This document shows positions 1 through 10,161 of a DNA stretch of 64,000 nt, piece after piece (positions within the stretch are counted from its first letter, which is position 1; each line of letters begins with the position of its first letter). Under the pieces are notes generated by a model that worked only from the letters and a program-made list of their open reading frames with translations, was not told the DNA's origin and made no database searches. The DNA is from Eustoma russellianum (lineage: Eukaryota > Streptophyta > Magnoliopsida > Gentianales > Gentianaceae). The stretch covers positions 18,691,071 through 18,755,070 of the forward strand of contig AP025075.1 of assembly GCA_036186865.1 (NCBI GenBank), read 5' to 3'. The position numbers and the translations under genes were made by a program.

Positions 1-2
1 GG

Positions 3-1500
3 AATATTGAGAAAGGCCCAACCTATATTGACGCACCTTATAGAATCCAAGCAGCTGGGGAGCAGGTGCTTGTAGCTCACCAAGTGTTCAAAAATTGTGA
101 ACTTGAATTTAATAACCATCGGTCTGACGCCGATTTGATTTCCATACCCATGACGGACTTCGATGTGATTCTTGGAATGGACTGGCTCTCCAAGAACTGT
201 GCCAACATCGATTGCAGTGAAAAGCAAGTTACCTTTAAGGACCCCACACATAAAGACGTAACGTTTCAGGGGGGATCGAAGTTACGAAAGAACCCTAAGA
301 ACATTTATGTGAATGCAATTCGCGCCAGTAAAGCTTTAAAGAAAGGACATCAAGGATATCTGGTCTATGCCATAAACACTGATCAGGCACCCACGGACTT
401 AACTCAAGTTCCGGTAGTCCGAGAATATCCGGAGGTCTTTCCAGAGGAATTGCCAGGCCTTCCCCTGGAGTGGGAAATAGCTTTTGAGATCAACCTGATT
501 CCAGGAGCTGAACCAATATCGAAGGCCCCATACAGAATGGCCCCCGCAGAACTGAAAGAGCTGAAGGAGCAGCTACGAGAGTTATTGGAAAAGAAGCTGA
601 TACGCCCAAGTGTTTCACCTTGAGGAGCTCCGGTACTATTCGTCAAGAAGAAGGACGGAAGTATGCGGTTGTGTATCGACTATAGAGAGCTCAATAAAAT
701 CACCATAAAGAATAAGTACCCTTTCCCAAGGATCGACGATTTGTTTGATCAGCTTCGGGTAAGCGAACGAAACATTTTATTTAGTAATAAAGCTTCTTAT
801 GAACCCTACCTAAAGTTATCATGATGCAGGGGGCAAGAATTTTAAGATTGATCTTCGCTCGGGATACTTCCAGTTGAAGATCAAAGCTTAAGACGTCCAC
901 AAAACTGCATTCAGGACCCGCTATGGACATTACGAGTTCTTAGTAATGCCGTTCGGACTAGCTAATGCGCCTGCCGTATTCATGGATCTGATGAATCGAG
1001 TTTTTCAAGAACGATTAGACACATTCGTCGTAGTCTTCATAGACGACATCCTGATATATTCACCAGACGAAGAAGCCCATGTAAACCATCTAAGGATTGC
1101 TCTGGACATTTTACGAAGAGAGCAACTGTATGCGAAGTTCAATAAGTGCGAATTCTGGCTACGAAGTGTAGCCTTCCTAGGGCATGTGATATCCGAAGAA
1201 GGGATATCAGTAGATCCCAAGAAAGTCGAAGCAATCATAGAGTGGCCCAGACCGACAAATGTTACGGAGGTATGAAGTTTTCTCGGTCTTGCGGGTTGCT
1301 ATCGAAAGTTTGTAGAAGGATTTTCTCGAATTGCGATGCCAATGACCCGCTTAACCCAGAAGAAAACCAAGTTTGAATGAACCTCAGACTGCGAGAATAG
1401 CTTTACTGAGTTAAAGAAGAGACTGACTTCTGCCCCAGTCCTGGCACAGCCCATTCCCGGAGAAAACTTTGTGGTATATAGTGATGCCTCTAAGAACGGG
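3..1500 (+). pseudogene. Element 1 pol, first half: protease tail, RT, start of RNase H (broken)
   Basis: Coding similarity is continuous from base 3. The protease C-terminal block (DVILGMDWL) lies near 158-187; the catalytic Asp is off-window. The RT begins around 480, with the VKKKDGSMRLCIDYRELN block near 640-700, and the catalytic FIDDIL motif is intact near 1036-1053. Breaks: TGA at 621-623 where the family has Trp, a 71-bp intron-like segment at 759-829, TAA at 889-891, TGA at 1273-1275 where the family has Arg, and TGA at 1378-1380 where it has Trp. About 30 bp of early RNase H is missing at roughly 1500. The catalytic residues survive although the frame does not. It acts in cDNA synthesis inside the virus-like particle. 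It is certainly gypsy pol. Confidence 0.9.
759..829 (+). other. Intron-like 71-bp segment inside the RT gene of element 1
   Basis: The RT reading frame runs to the conserved D-Q-L block and then meets GTAAGCG at 759, followed by 71 AT-rich bases ending ATGATGCAG at 829. The conserved G-A that should follow D-Q-L-x resumes immediately after it. The segment has GT...AG ends, plant-intron base composition and stop codons inside. Exact removal rejoins the conserved block, although a separate small deletion just downstream shifts the frame again. It could be a true short intron of this family or a chance insertion with splice-like ends. Confidence 0.5.
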
Positions 1501-1565
1501 TAATTGCATATGTATCACGACAGTTAAAACCCTTTGAACAGAACTATCCTGTACACGACCTTGAG

Positions 1566-3350
1566 TTGGCGGCTGTGGTCTTCGCACTAAAAATATGGAG
1601 ACACTATTTGTACGGCGAGAAGTGCGAAATCTTCATGGATCACAAAAGTCTCAAATACTTATTCACCAAAAAAGAGCTGAACATGCGACAACGAAGATGG
1701 CTGGAGTTAATAAAGGACTATGACCTCTCAATTCAATATCACCCGGGAAAAGCCAATAAGGTGGCGGACGCACTAAGTAGAAAAAAAATTCATCCACGCC
1801 AACCTCCTTTACAGCGTGACATGGAGGAATTTGATTTGGAAGAAGTTGATTCAATTGAGGGCATGCTCGCAAAATTGAGGATAATCCCTTCGTTAATAGA
1901 AAGAATTAAAGAAGAGCAAGAAAAGGACGAAACTCTAAGAAGAATAAAGGATCGAATACAGACCAAACCCATTGGAGAATTTAAGGTTCGGGATGACAAC
2001 AGTCTGTGGTTTCAAGAAAGATTGTGCGTACCCAATGACGAAGAAATTTTGAACGAAGTTCTTAAGGAAGCACATAGCTCGCGATTATCCATCCACCCTG
2101 GAGCTAACAAGATGTACCAAGACTTGAAGCAACGATTCTGGTGGCGTGGCATGAAAAGACAGATTGCCGAATTTGTGGAAAAATGCCTCGTGTGCCAAAC
2201 GGTGAAAGCGGAACACCAGAGACCCGCGGGGTTGCTACAGCCTCTCGAGGTTCCCGAATGGAAATGGGATCACATTTCTATGGATTTTGTGACTGAATTG
2301 CCGAAAACAAAAAACGGTTACGATGCAATTTGGGTGGTTGTTGATCGTCTAACCAAGTCTGCCCATTTCATGGCTATGACAATCAAGGCTCCTATGGAAA
2401 AGTTGGCTACGATGTACGTAGAACAAATTGTGAGTCTTCACGGAGTACCCCTAAGTATCGTGTGTGATCGTGACCTTCGTTTCACATCACGATTCTGGAC
2501 AGCTTTTCAGAAAACAATGGGTACTGAAATTCACATGAGCTCAGCATTCCATCCCCAAACGGATGGTCAATCAGAAAGAACTATCCAGACACTAGAAGAC
2601 ATGTTGAGATCTTGCATACTCGATTTTGGGAAAAGCTGGGATCGAAGCCTCAAACTAGTAGAATTCTCGTATAACAATAGCTACCACCGATCCATAAGGA
2701 TGGCCCCATACGAAGCACTCTATGGAAGAAAATGCCGATCTCCTCTTTACTGGGATGAAATAGGAGACAAGATTCTCACTGGACCTGGCCTAGTAGAGCA
2801 AGCCCGAGAGAAAATAAAGATTATCAAGCAAAGATTACAAGTAGCCCAAGATAGGAGCAAAGTCTGGGCAGATGAGAAACGGCGACCCTTAGAATTTCAA
2901 GATGGAGAGAAAGTGTTTCTAAAAGTGTCGCCAACAAAGGGAATTAAAAGATTTGGTGTTAAGGGAAAGTTGAGTCCAAGATTTATTGGGCCATACGAGG
3001 TTCTTGAGAGGATTGGAAAAGTGGCCTATCGACTCGCTTTACCGTCCACCCTATCTCAAATTCATGACGTGTTTCATGTTTCTCAACTGCGACGGTATGT
3101 ACACGATTCCAGTCATGTTATAGAAGATCAACCCTTGAAGCTAGAAGCTGACACGACCTACACGGAAGAACCAGAAAAGATAATAGATCGTAAGGAAAAG
3201 GTGATGAGGAAACGAACTATACCAATGGTTAATGTACAATGGAGGAACCATTCTGTGGATGAGTCCACCTGGGAACTAGAAGAGGACATGAAAAATTTGT
3301 ACCCTCACCTCTTTGGATCGCACTTCAAATTTCAGGGACGAAACTTATAA
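1566..3350 (+). CDS. Element 1 pol, second half: RNase H, integrase, chromodomain (open 594 codons)
   Basis: This is the longest open frame in the window. It is the C-terminal half of a Ty3/gypsy polyprotein, not an independent gene. Residues about 1-75 are the RNase H end (DHKSLKYLF, VADALSRK). About 155-215 is the integrase zinc domain with His and the CLVC cysteine pair. About 230-400 is the catalytic core with the D,D,E triad in DHISMDF, VCDRDLRF and TDGQSERT. About 470-500 is the GPYEV module, and about 540-590 is a chromodomain-like tail with conserved Trp residues. The family uses the chromodomain to target histone-marked chromatin. Coding similarity extends upstream of this Met to about 1501, so the start is only the first ATG after the deletion. 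The stop is 3 bases before the polypurine tract. Confidence 0.88.
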   Translation: MAAVVFALKIWRHYLYGEKCEIFMDHKSLKYLFTKKELNMRQRRWLELIKDYDLSIQYHPGKANKVADALSRKKIHPRQPPLQRDMEEFDLEEVDSIEGMLAKLRIIPSLIERIKEEQEKDETLRRIKDRIQTKPIGEFKVRDDNSLWFQERLCVPNDEEILNEVLKEAHSSRLSIHPGANKMYQDLKQRFWWRGMKRQIAEFVEKCLVCQTVKAEHQRPAGLLQPLEVPEWKWDHISMDFVTELPKTKNGYDAIWVVVDRLTKSAHFMAMTIKAPMEKLATMYVEQIVSLHGVPLSIVCDRDLRFTSRFWTAFQKTMGTEIHMSSAFHPQTDGQSERTIQTLEDMLRSCILDFGKSWDRSLKLVEFSYNNSYHRSIRMAPYEALYGRKCRSPLYWDEIGDKILTGPGLVEQAREKIKIIKQRLQVAQDRSKVWADEKRRPLEFQDGEKVFLKVSPTKGIKRFGVKGKLSPRFIGPYEVLERIGKVAYRLALPSTLSQIHDVFHVSQLRRYVHDSSHVIEDQPLKLEADTTYTEEPEKIIDRKEKVMRKRTIPMVNVQWRNHSVDESTWELEEDMKNLYPHLFGSHFKFQGRNL

Positions 3351-3351
3351 T

Positions 3352-3362
3352 AAGGGGGGGAG
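3352..3362 (+). other. Polypurine tract of element 1
   Basis: AAGGGGGGGAG directly precedes the LTR start TGTTGTAACCC at 3365. This is the expected primer for plus-strand DNA synthesis and fixes the LTR boundary. Confidence 0.85.
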
Positions 3363-3757
3363 AATGTTGTAACCCAATTATAGAATCCTTCTTGTACTTA
3401 AAGTTGCACTAGTAAATATGTGGCAATGCACGCTTGTGTTTGAAATTGATTAAGTCAATGATCGTTGTAAGTATATTATGAGAACCCTATATGTATTACA
3501 AGGCAAGACCCAATTGTCTCATGGCCTTGTGATTCTCGGCCCATAGCCAAGAAGGGCTATTCCTAAAAGCCTTATTAAAAAGGAAAATGGCCTAATAGCA
3601 TAAGATGAGTATTATTATTATTTTTGAAAAAAACAGGGGGTAGCAAGAATTAATTACAAGGGCTAGTTGGAGGTCATTAAAAGACCCCCAACCGCCGGGT
3701 TCATTAGGAAAGAGAGGGGGAGAGGCTAATTAAGAAGGGTGGCTAGACTTAATGAAA

Positions 3758-3880
3758 GTTAACCTAACCAAAGCTAAAAAGGAACTATGGTTAGTCAAAA
3801 AGGAACCATGGTTGGACTAAAGTGACTATAGTTAGTGGTAAGGTAACCTTGGTTAGCCAAAGGTGACCATGGTTAAGCCA
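3758..3880 (+). repeat. Short degenerate repeats around CATGGTTA
   Basis: About six degenerate copies of a roughly 20-bp unit built on GGNNACCATGGTTAGNCAAA lie in a row, including AACTATGGTTAG, AACCATGGTTGG, TAACCTTGGTTAG and GACCATGGTTAA. They sit in the first 500 bp of the LTR, where U3 promoter sequence would be expected. No function can be assigned. Confidence 0.6.
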
Positions 3881-5884
3881 CCCAACTTGAGGAACTAAGG
3901 CAAACCCTAACCCCACCCCTTATACCCAACGGCTAACCTAGCCAAGAGAGAAAGGATTTTCCCTCCAACATACTCTTGAACATTTCAAGAGCAAAGGAAC
4001 TTCTTCACTTCCTTCTTCCTCCTCAAACCCAAGGCCAAGAGGACCCCCAAGGAGAGTTGAATTTCTCCAAAGCTAAGTGACATTGGGTAAGTATTCTTAG
4101 CCTCCTAAGAAGACATTTCTACTTTTATGAAGATGAAACTTATGGTATGCCTCTCTTTGCTCCAAAACCGTGACCTTCATGGTCTCTAGGTTCAAGGATT
4201 CCAAGCTTTCAAGAACTCTAGCTTAGAGAAGCTTGGACACCACTTGCACTTCTTTCGGTAAGCCCTCTAGCTTTCTTTTGAAAGAAGGTTGATTTAAAAG
4301 CATAGACTAACCATCTTTCCTTCCTTCTGCCCCACCACCGTGGGAATGTTGTGTAGAGGAGAGAAAGACTTCAACTTTCCACCTATCCAAGAAGAGTAAG
4401 CAAACAAAGGCAAGTACACTATAATTTTTATGGTTTAGATGTGAAATTATGTGCATGAATGGCTAGAAATATCTAAGATTTGATCTTAGTTGTGAAATGG
4501 TGAGTTTTAAGTCCAAAACTTTCGGCCCTTTTGCATGTAAATGCGTAGGAGGGGCACTTTGCTCCAAAGATGAGTTCTTTGATGATCTTATGCATGTTTA
4601 AGTGTCAATCTAGGCTTAGATGTGTTAAAGATCCTTCCTTTCATGACTAATAGCTCACGGTGGAAGGGTAAGGGATGTTGGGTGAGTTTTAAATGGAAAA
4701 TGTCATTTTAGCAAGGAAATGGGGACAAGGTTTAATCTTGTTGAGTGTTAGGTTCAAAAATACTCTTGAGTTTGTCATTTTCTTGCATGCTCCAAACAAT
4801 GAGGCGGACATAAAGGGTGTGTGTGTTCATCTCAAATTGTTGCTAAGTAATAGTGACAAAAAAAATGTGAACCAAGGACATGTAGGAGGAAGACTTGATC
4901 ACTGAAAAACAAATTCTGGAGCTGGACCGAAATTTTAGCTGTTTTGTGAAGCCAGAAAAGGGACCTTAGGAAACTTCAATTCCACTAGTTTTTGGTATGC
5001 TAATAGGTTTATGTGTTTGTTAGGTGTGAGAGTTGGAATCACCTTAAAAAGAGCCACGGTCTATTTTTAATGAATTTTCTACTAGGATTGGTTTTACTGG
5101 AAAAGTTGTACTGGACAGAATTCAAGTAAAGTGTTTAGTAGCCTAAAAATAGACCTTAGGGGTATTCAAATCCATTAATTTTCGTCATGATACTAGCCTC
5201 ATGAATAAAAGAGAGATAGCAGTTGGAATTTTATCAAAATAAGTTGTGGTTTATTTTTAATTAATTTCCTAGTAAAACGGGTCAAAGTGAATTATGTTGG
5301 ATAGGCAGAATTTATGTCACGTTTTGCATGATCTGGAAAAAGGCCTTAGAGAATCGGTTTTGGGCTAGAAATTGGCAGGATGCTAGACCTATGAGTTTAT
5401 TAAGTTAGGGAGTTGGAATTTCCAGAAAAAGATTAAAGGATTTGCCACAATGAATTTTATAGTAAAATATGGTCGTTTCAGAATTCAGATTGCATTGTTT
5501 TATAAAAAGGAGTAAATGAGTCCCATTTGGATATCGTAAGTTCGCAACACATGCATGGCATTCACTTATGACAGTCACGGAGGAGTACCTGTGGTTAAAT
5601 GGGTCTAAAACGTGCATTTTAGCAGAAAACTCCTAAGAAGAAGTAAACGTTACGAAGCTGGAAAATTCCAGCATGTCAACGGAATGCGTACATTCGTTTT
5701 TGTTATGCACTATGCCGTCATTCGCATGTCACATGTCATATATTGCATTCATCGTCACATGCATGATTTATGGCATGGACTTTACGTGAAAGAAAAGTGA
5801 AAAGCGTTTTTAAGAAGATGATTTTTGTGTTTTTAAAAGAACGCTTCCCCCACCGGTACCGTGAATGAGTATGAACTGGCCAGT

Positions 5885-6095
5885 ATGAACCTGAGCAGAT
5901 CCGGGTTAAGCGATCTGAAAGAATGATGACGTTACCGATCCAAATCCGGGGAATAATAGATTCGAATGAGAGAAGTTACTGCCTCAGATCCGGGAAGATA
6001 GATCTGAAGAATGATGACGTTACCGTTCCGAATCCGGGAATAATAGATTCGAAGGGGAAGTCACCGCCTCAGATCCGGGAAGACAGATCTGAACA
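5885..6095 (+). repeat. Tandem duplication of about 100 bp in the element 1 LTR
   Basis: Two adjacent copies share the modules AGATCCGGGAAGA, GATCTGAAGAATGATGACG, TTACCG, AATCCGGG, AATAATAGATTCGAA and CCTCAGATCCGGG. The repeated AGATC/GATCT and CCGG modules are rich in CpG compared with the surroundings. Confidence 0.75.
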
Positions 6096-6900
6096 CTCTA
6101 TTGTTTATGACGATGATGATTTGAAAGGAAAGCATGAAAAATCATTTTTCTCATTTTATCATGACGCATTACATGTACGTATGCATGCATGTCACGTATG
6201 GAGTCATTGTGTAGCGACACATGATGCTTAGACTAAGTTGTCATGATCCCATAGGGCCTAAGTGATGATGATTATTGTGTGGTTAGTCGATGCATGTTAC
6301 AGTCTCTTTATGTTATATTCTGTTCTAACCAGTAATTTCTTAAGTTATGACCTTATTACATTAAGCGATGATCCTTATCGAATGTTGATCGGAGGACAGT
6401 TATGTTTCTGAACCGGATATTATTTGGGGTTCGGTTCTTGCTCGTACTTTCCATTTAACTCATGATTATTATAGTATACTTGCTGGTGACGTTGTCACTC
6501 ACCCTATTTTTCTCTCCAGAGGTGGCAAGAGATAAAGTTGAATGGATTGATGACGAGCCTAGGGTTCCCTACCTGTGAGCGCATTGGAGGATGACCAGGA
6601 TTAGTAGACCGAGCGTACCAGCGTTAAGGGATGATGATGTTATGTAATTGTGATGGAAAACAAATTTCTTTTGTCGTTTTCTGCTACAATTTATGTGGGT
6701 TGTAAACTTTAACTGCTTGTGGTGACACTTTAATTTGAAGTTTTAAATTCTGCCACGGTTTTGCATGTTTATTGCGCGAAAGCACAAAGATCCATGCATC
6801 AGTATCATGGATCATGACGCGTATGGACGACGCCTAGTACTCTCCTTAGTGAAGTACGGCGGGTGCACCGACTTCGGCGGGGCCGGGGTGCGGGGCGCCA

Positions 6901-7724
6901 CTTTGACGATATCTTGATTTACTCTAAGACTTTGCATGAACACATAGACCACCTAAGAAGCGTTTTTGAAGCATTGAAGAAAGAACAATTATATGCAAAT
7001 TTCAAGGCATGTTCTTTTTGTATGGAAAAAGTTGTGTTTCTAGGATTTGTGGTTAGTGCAAACGGAATTGAAATGGACCAAGATAAAGTGAACTCAATTT
7101 TAGAATGGCCAATTCCCACAACTGTTGGAGAGGTGAGAAGCTTTCATGGGTTGGATAGTTTCTATAGAAGATTTGTTAAGGACTTTTCCACTATTGCTGC
7201 ACCTTTGAATGAGATTGTTAAAAAAGACGTAGGATTTCAGTGGGGAGTGTCACAACAGAAAGCCTTTTATGATCTTAAAGCAAGGTTAACTTCTGCACCT
7301 ATTTTAAGACTACCTAGCTTTGATGAAACATTTGAAATTGAATGTGATGCTAGTGGTGTTGGTATAGGAGCTGTACTATCTCAGTCTAAACAACCGATTT
7401 CTTATTTTAGTGAAAAGCTTAAGGGAGCGCAATTGAATTATTCAACCTATGACAAAGAGTTGTATGCACTGGTTAGATCATTCCAGACTTGGTAACATTA
7501 TTTGCAACATAAGGAGTTTGTGGTTCATACTGATCATGAAAGTCTTAAGTTCCTTAAAAGCCAATGAAAGTTAAACAAGAGGCATGTAAAATGGGTTGAA
7601 CTCATTGAACAATTTCCTTATGTGATAAAATATAATCAAGGAAAAGATAACATTGTAGCTGATGCACTATCTAGGAGATATTCTTTGATTACTACATTGT
7701 CATCTCATTTGCTTGTATTTTAGT
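6901..7724 (+). pseudogene. Element 2 pol: RT end and RNase H (broken)
   Basis: RT begins at its catalytic FDDIL motif because everything upstream was displaced by element 1. The connection domain (FLGFVVSANGI, GEVRSFHGLDSFYRRFV) and RNase H (ECDASGVGIGAVLSQ, HTDHESLKFL, VADALSRR) follow. In-frame stops fall at 7493-7495 (TAA where Gln is usual), in the KSQ-KLN stretch near 7565, and near 7722. The open frame that appears to begin at 6863 takes its first residues from the LTR of element 1 and is an artefact of the junction. Confidence 0.85.
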
Positions 7725-7735
7725 ACATCAAGGAA

Positions 7736-8677
7736 TTGTATACATCTGATCCTGACTTTCAGCCAATATTTGATGCATGTGCCGATTCTCCATTTGGTAA
7801 GTATTATTTACATGATGGATATTTGTTTAAAGAAAGAAAATTGTGCATGCCTAAGTGTTCTGTCAGAGAGATACTTGTCAAAGAAGCATATAGTGGAGGT
7901 TTAATGGGACACTTTGGCAGCTTTAAGACATTAGAGTTGTTAAAGGAATATTTCTTTTGGCCCCATATGAGGGTTGATGTAGAGAACGTTTGTGGAAGTT
8001 GTATAACTTGCAAGAAAGCTAAATCTACATCACATCAACATGGTTTGTACACCCCATTACATGTCCCTATGTCACCTTGGATTGATATATCTATGGACTT
8101 TGTCTTGGGATTACCTAGATCAAAAAATGGAAGTGATAGTGTGTTTCTTGTCGTTGACAGATTTTCTAAAATGACACACTTCATAGCTTGTAAAAAGGTT
8201 GATGATGCATCTCACGTTGCCAACTTGTTCTTTCAGGAAGTTGTACGTCTACATGGCATGCCTAGAACCATTGTTAGTGATAGAGATACTAAGTTCTTAA
8301 GTCACTTTTGGCATGTGTTGTGGGGTAAACTTGGAACAAAACTCTTATTTTCTACTACTGCCCACCCCCAAGCAGATGGTCAAACTGAAGTTGTGAATAT
8401 AACTTTGTCTCAATTATTGCGTGCTATAATTCAGGAGAACCTTAAGAATTGGGAAGATTGCTTGCCATATATTGAATTTGCTTATAATAGAAGTGTTTAC
8501 AGTGGCACCACTCATTCACTGGTTGAAGTTGTATATGGTTTCAATCCTTTGTCTCCACTTGATCTTGTGCCTATTCCTGTTTATGAACGTCCAAGTATTG
8601 ATGGTAAGAATAAGGCTAAACTGATTAAGAAATTGCATGCTAAGGTTAAGCTACAACTTGAAAAGAAAAACAAATAG
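7736..8677 (+). CDS. Element 2 integrase (open 313 codons)
   Basis: This is an open stretch of a gypsy integrase. The HHCC zinc domain has the histidine of MGHFGSF and CGSCITCKKAK at about residues 55-95. The catalytic core carries the triad Asp in DISMDFVLGLP, Asp in VSDRDTKF and Glu in ADGQTEVVN. The family integrates cDNA with 5-bp target duplications. The core is followed by the AYNRSV and VVYGFNP blocks typical of the CRM branch. It ends at a TAG replacing Gln; similarity continues to about 8962. The true N-terminus is part of the polyprotein, so the Met is only the first in frame. Confidence 0.85.
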   Translation: MYTSDPDFQPIFDACADSPFGKYYLHDGYLFKERKLCMPKCSVREILVKEAYSGGLMGHFGSFKTLELLKEYFFWPHMRVDVENVCGSCITCKKAKSTSHQHGLYTPLHVPMSPWIDISMDFVLGLPRSKNGSDSVFLVVDRFSKMTHFIACKKVDDASHVANLFFQEVVRLHGMPRTIVSDRDTKFLSHFWHVLWGKLGTKLLFSTTAHPQADGQTEVVNITLSQLLRAIIQENLKNWEDCLPYIEFAYNRSVYSGTTHSLVEVVYGFNPLSPLDLVPIPVYERPSIDGKNKAKLIKKLHAKVKLQLEKKNK

Positions 8678-8963
8678 TATGCAAAACAAGCTAACAAAGG
8701 ACGCAAGGAAGTTTTATTTGAACCAGGTGATCTTGTTTGGCTGCATTTAAGGAAAGAAAGGTTTCTTAAAGAAAGAAAATCTAAAGTCATGCCAAGAGGA
8801 GATGGGCCTTTCAAAGTACATCAAAAGGTTGGAGATAATGCTTAAATTCTTGACCTTCCGGAGAGTAAGTGTGGTTCAATTTCTCATACTTTTAACGTTG
8901 CTGATCTTACTCCTTTTGGTGATGATTTAGATTCGAGGTGGAATCCTTTTGAAGAAGGGAGAA
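8678..8963 (+). pseudogene. Element 2 integrase C-terminal tail (broken)
   Basis: After the TAG at 8675-8677 the same frame continues with YAKQANKGRKEV, WLHLRKERF and MPRGDGPFK. A TAA then replaces a residue after VGDNA, followed by ISHTFNVADLTPFGDD and the purine-rich GAAGAAGGGAGAA that acts as the polypurine tract next to the LTR at 8964. Confidence 0.75.
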
Positions 8964-10156
8964 TGATGAGGTCCATAACCCTCATCCATACCAAGATAAT
9001 GAGATTGCACATAATGTTACAAAAATGCAAGATCAAGTACCCTTAACAAGAAGTAAAACTAAGAAACTAATGCATGAAGTGGGGGCCTTCCTATTTAAAC
9101 ATGTGCAAGATGAACCAAGAGAACTTATACATTGGGTTCACTTTATTGAACCTACAACATGATTTATAAGAAATTTTAGAACCACTGTAAAATATCATTA
9201 GTATAGAATGTGTTCTTTATTTTTTTTTAAATGTTTATGTTGTATTAGTTTAGGCTCATCTCGGATTGTGATTTTCTGCAGGACCAGTTTTGGTAGAATT
9301 GACGTATCTCTCCAACCAAAAAACCAAATTAGGATGCACAAGATGCGTTGGAAAGCTAAGAAAAAGATAAAAAACGTTCATGTTTTGTACTTTTCCAAAA
9401 TCGGTCGTCTTCATACCCAACAAGAGCATGCAAATGGAAGTACTATTTCTACCGAATTCTGTGACATACCTTCAGTAATTTGGATATATCTCCTTAATGG
9501 TTGGACCAAATGCAAAGAACTTTATATTCTTATTTTCTACACTCAATTGGCTACAATTCTTTAAAAAAGAGCAAGCCTAGTTTGGATTTGAAGATTTCCA
9601 AAAATCAGTCACAATCCAGAAAAGATTTCAAATTGAAGACAAATCCTTAAAATCTTCCATGAATAGTACTTGAGGGACCTACTTTGAAAATCATCACTCA
9701 AGACTTGCAAGACTAGTTTTTATGTAGCCTACATGAATAGTTTTTAGAAGTATGTAGTCCTTTCAATCATTATTTCAATTTGTAAGATAGTTTGTTGTCT
9801 TGTGATATTTTTGCCTATAAAAGGCACGTAAGAGAAGCCTTGTAATCTCACACCTTCAATGAAATCTTCTTCTTCTTCAAGAGTAATTCTTGGGTGTTTT
9901 CTTGGTTCATATTCAAAATCAAGGCTAGAATCTTTCAAAGCTTGAACATCCTTGTGAGAGCTGTCCAATTCCGGGGAGGGAAACATCCAAGAGGGAGGTA
10001 TCTTGCTTGGGTTATGTAGAACTCATTGGAGGACTTATGTTCAAAAGGTTTTCTTCAGCTTATTTGGAAGCGAGGTGAAGCTATCTTCATTGTTCCTAAA
10101 CCATATTTGGAGGAGAAGCTTTAGAGTTAAAGGAAGATCCATCCTTGCACGTATCA
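8964..10156 (+). repeat. 3' LTR of element 2 (1193 bp, CRM-like)
   Basis: It starts TGATGAGGTCCATAACCC and ends CACGTATCA. It is homologous over its full length to the 5' LTR of E (27687-30351, minus strand, once K is removed), which confirms both boundaries. It has a TATA box at 9816. The small open frames at 9208-9564 and 9744-9986 lie inside it and show no domain. Confidence 0.85.
9816..9823 (+). promoter_or_regulatory. TATA box of the element 2 LTR
   Basis: TATAAAAG sits in a TTGCCTATAAAAGGCACG context, about 340 bp before the LTR end, as expected for the U3/R border. In E's LTR the same box reads TATGAAAG and is cut off from its downstream part by K. Confidence 0.7.
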
Positions 10157-10161
10157 ACCTT

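Larger units (their letters stand above)
3..6900 (+). mobile_element. Element 1: Tekay-type Ty3/gypsy chromovirus, 3' part with 3' LTR
   Basis: The window opens inside the pol gene of a Ty3/gypsy element. Domain order is protease tail, RT, RNase H, integrase and C-terminal chromodomain, followed by a polypurine tract and a 3.5-kb LTR. The chromodomain and long LTR point to the Tekay/Del branch of chromoviruses. The 5' LTR, gag and protease active site lie left of the window. The LTR ends in CA at 6900, and the next base continues another element's RT gene in frame, so element 1 is nested in element 2. CTTTG at 6901-6905 is the expected right copy of its target duplication. It is non-functional: four in-frame stops, an intron-like interruption and a small deletion break pol. 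Confidence 0.88.
3365..6900 (+). repeat. 3' LTR of element 1 (3536 bp)
   Basis: The LTR starts TGTTGTAACCC right after the polypurine tract and ends GGGGCGCCA at 6900, where element 2 coding sequence resumes. It holds no convincing gene; short open frames inside it (for example around 5923-6231) match repeats, not domains. Its last 60 bases are strikingly GC-rich against an AT-rich body. Similar GC-rich LTR ends occur in D, F and I, which supports the Tekay-type assignment. Only one LTR is in the window, so age cannot be judged. Confidence 0.85.
6901..10156 (+). mobile_element. Element 2: CRM-like Ty3/gypsy chromovirus, 3' part with 3' LTR
   Basis: The sequence resumes in the middle of RT (FDDILIYSK) directly after element 1's LTR, so the 5' half lies beyond element 1, left of the window. 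RT end, RNase H, integrase and a short C-terminal tail follow, then a 1.19-kb LTR. The integrase C-terminus (WLHLRKERF, MPRGDGPFK, HTFNVADL) matches the CRM branch, which carries a CR motif instead of a canonical chromodomain. Element 2 ends in the gag gene of minus-strand copia element C; ACCTT at 10157-10161 is the expected target duplication copy. It is close kin of element E on the other strand. Confidence 0.85.

Noticed and set aside
6863..6900. N-terminal extension (MHRLRRGRG...) joined to the RT of element 2, suggesting a fusion gene
   Set aside because: The first 13 codons come from the GC-rich end of element 1's LTR; the junction is a nested insertion, not a gene fusion.
1..9000. Possible endogenous pararetrovirus (caulimovirid)
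   Set aside because: Integrase with D,D,E triad, chromodomain or CRM-type tail and true LTRs with polypurine tracts are present; no movement or coat protein was seen.
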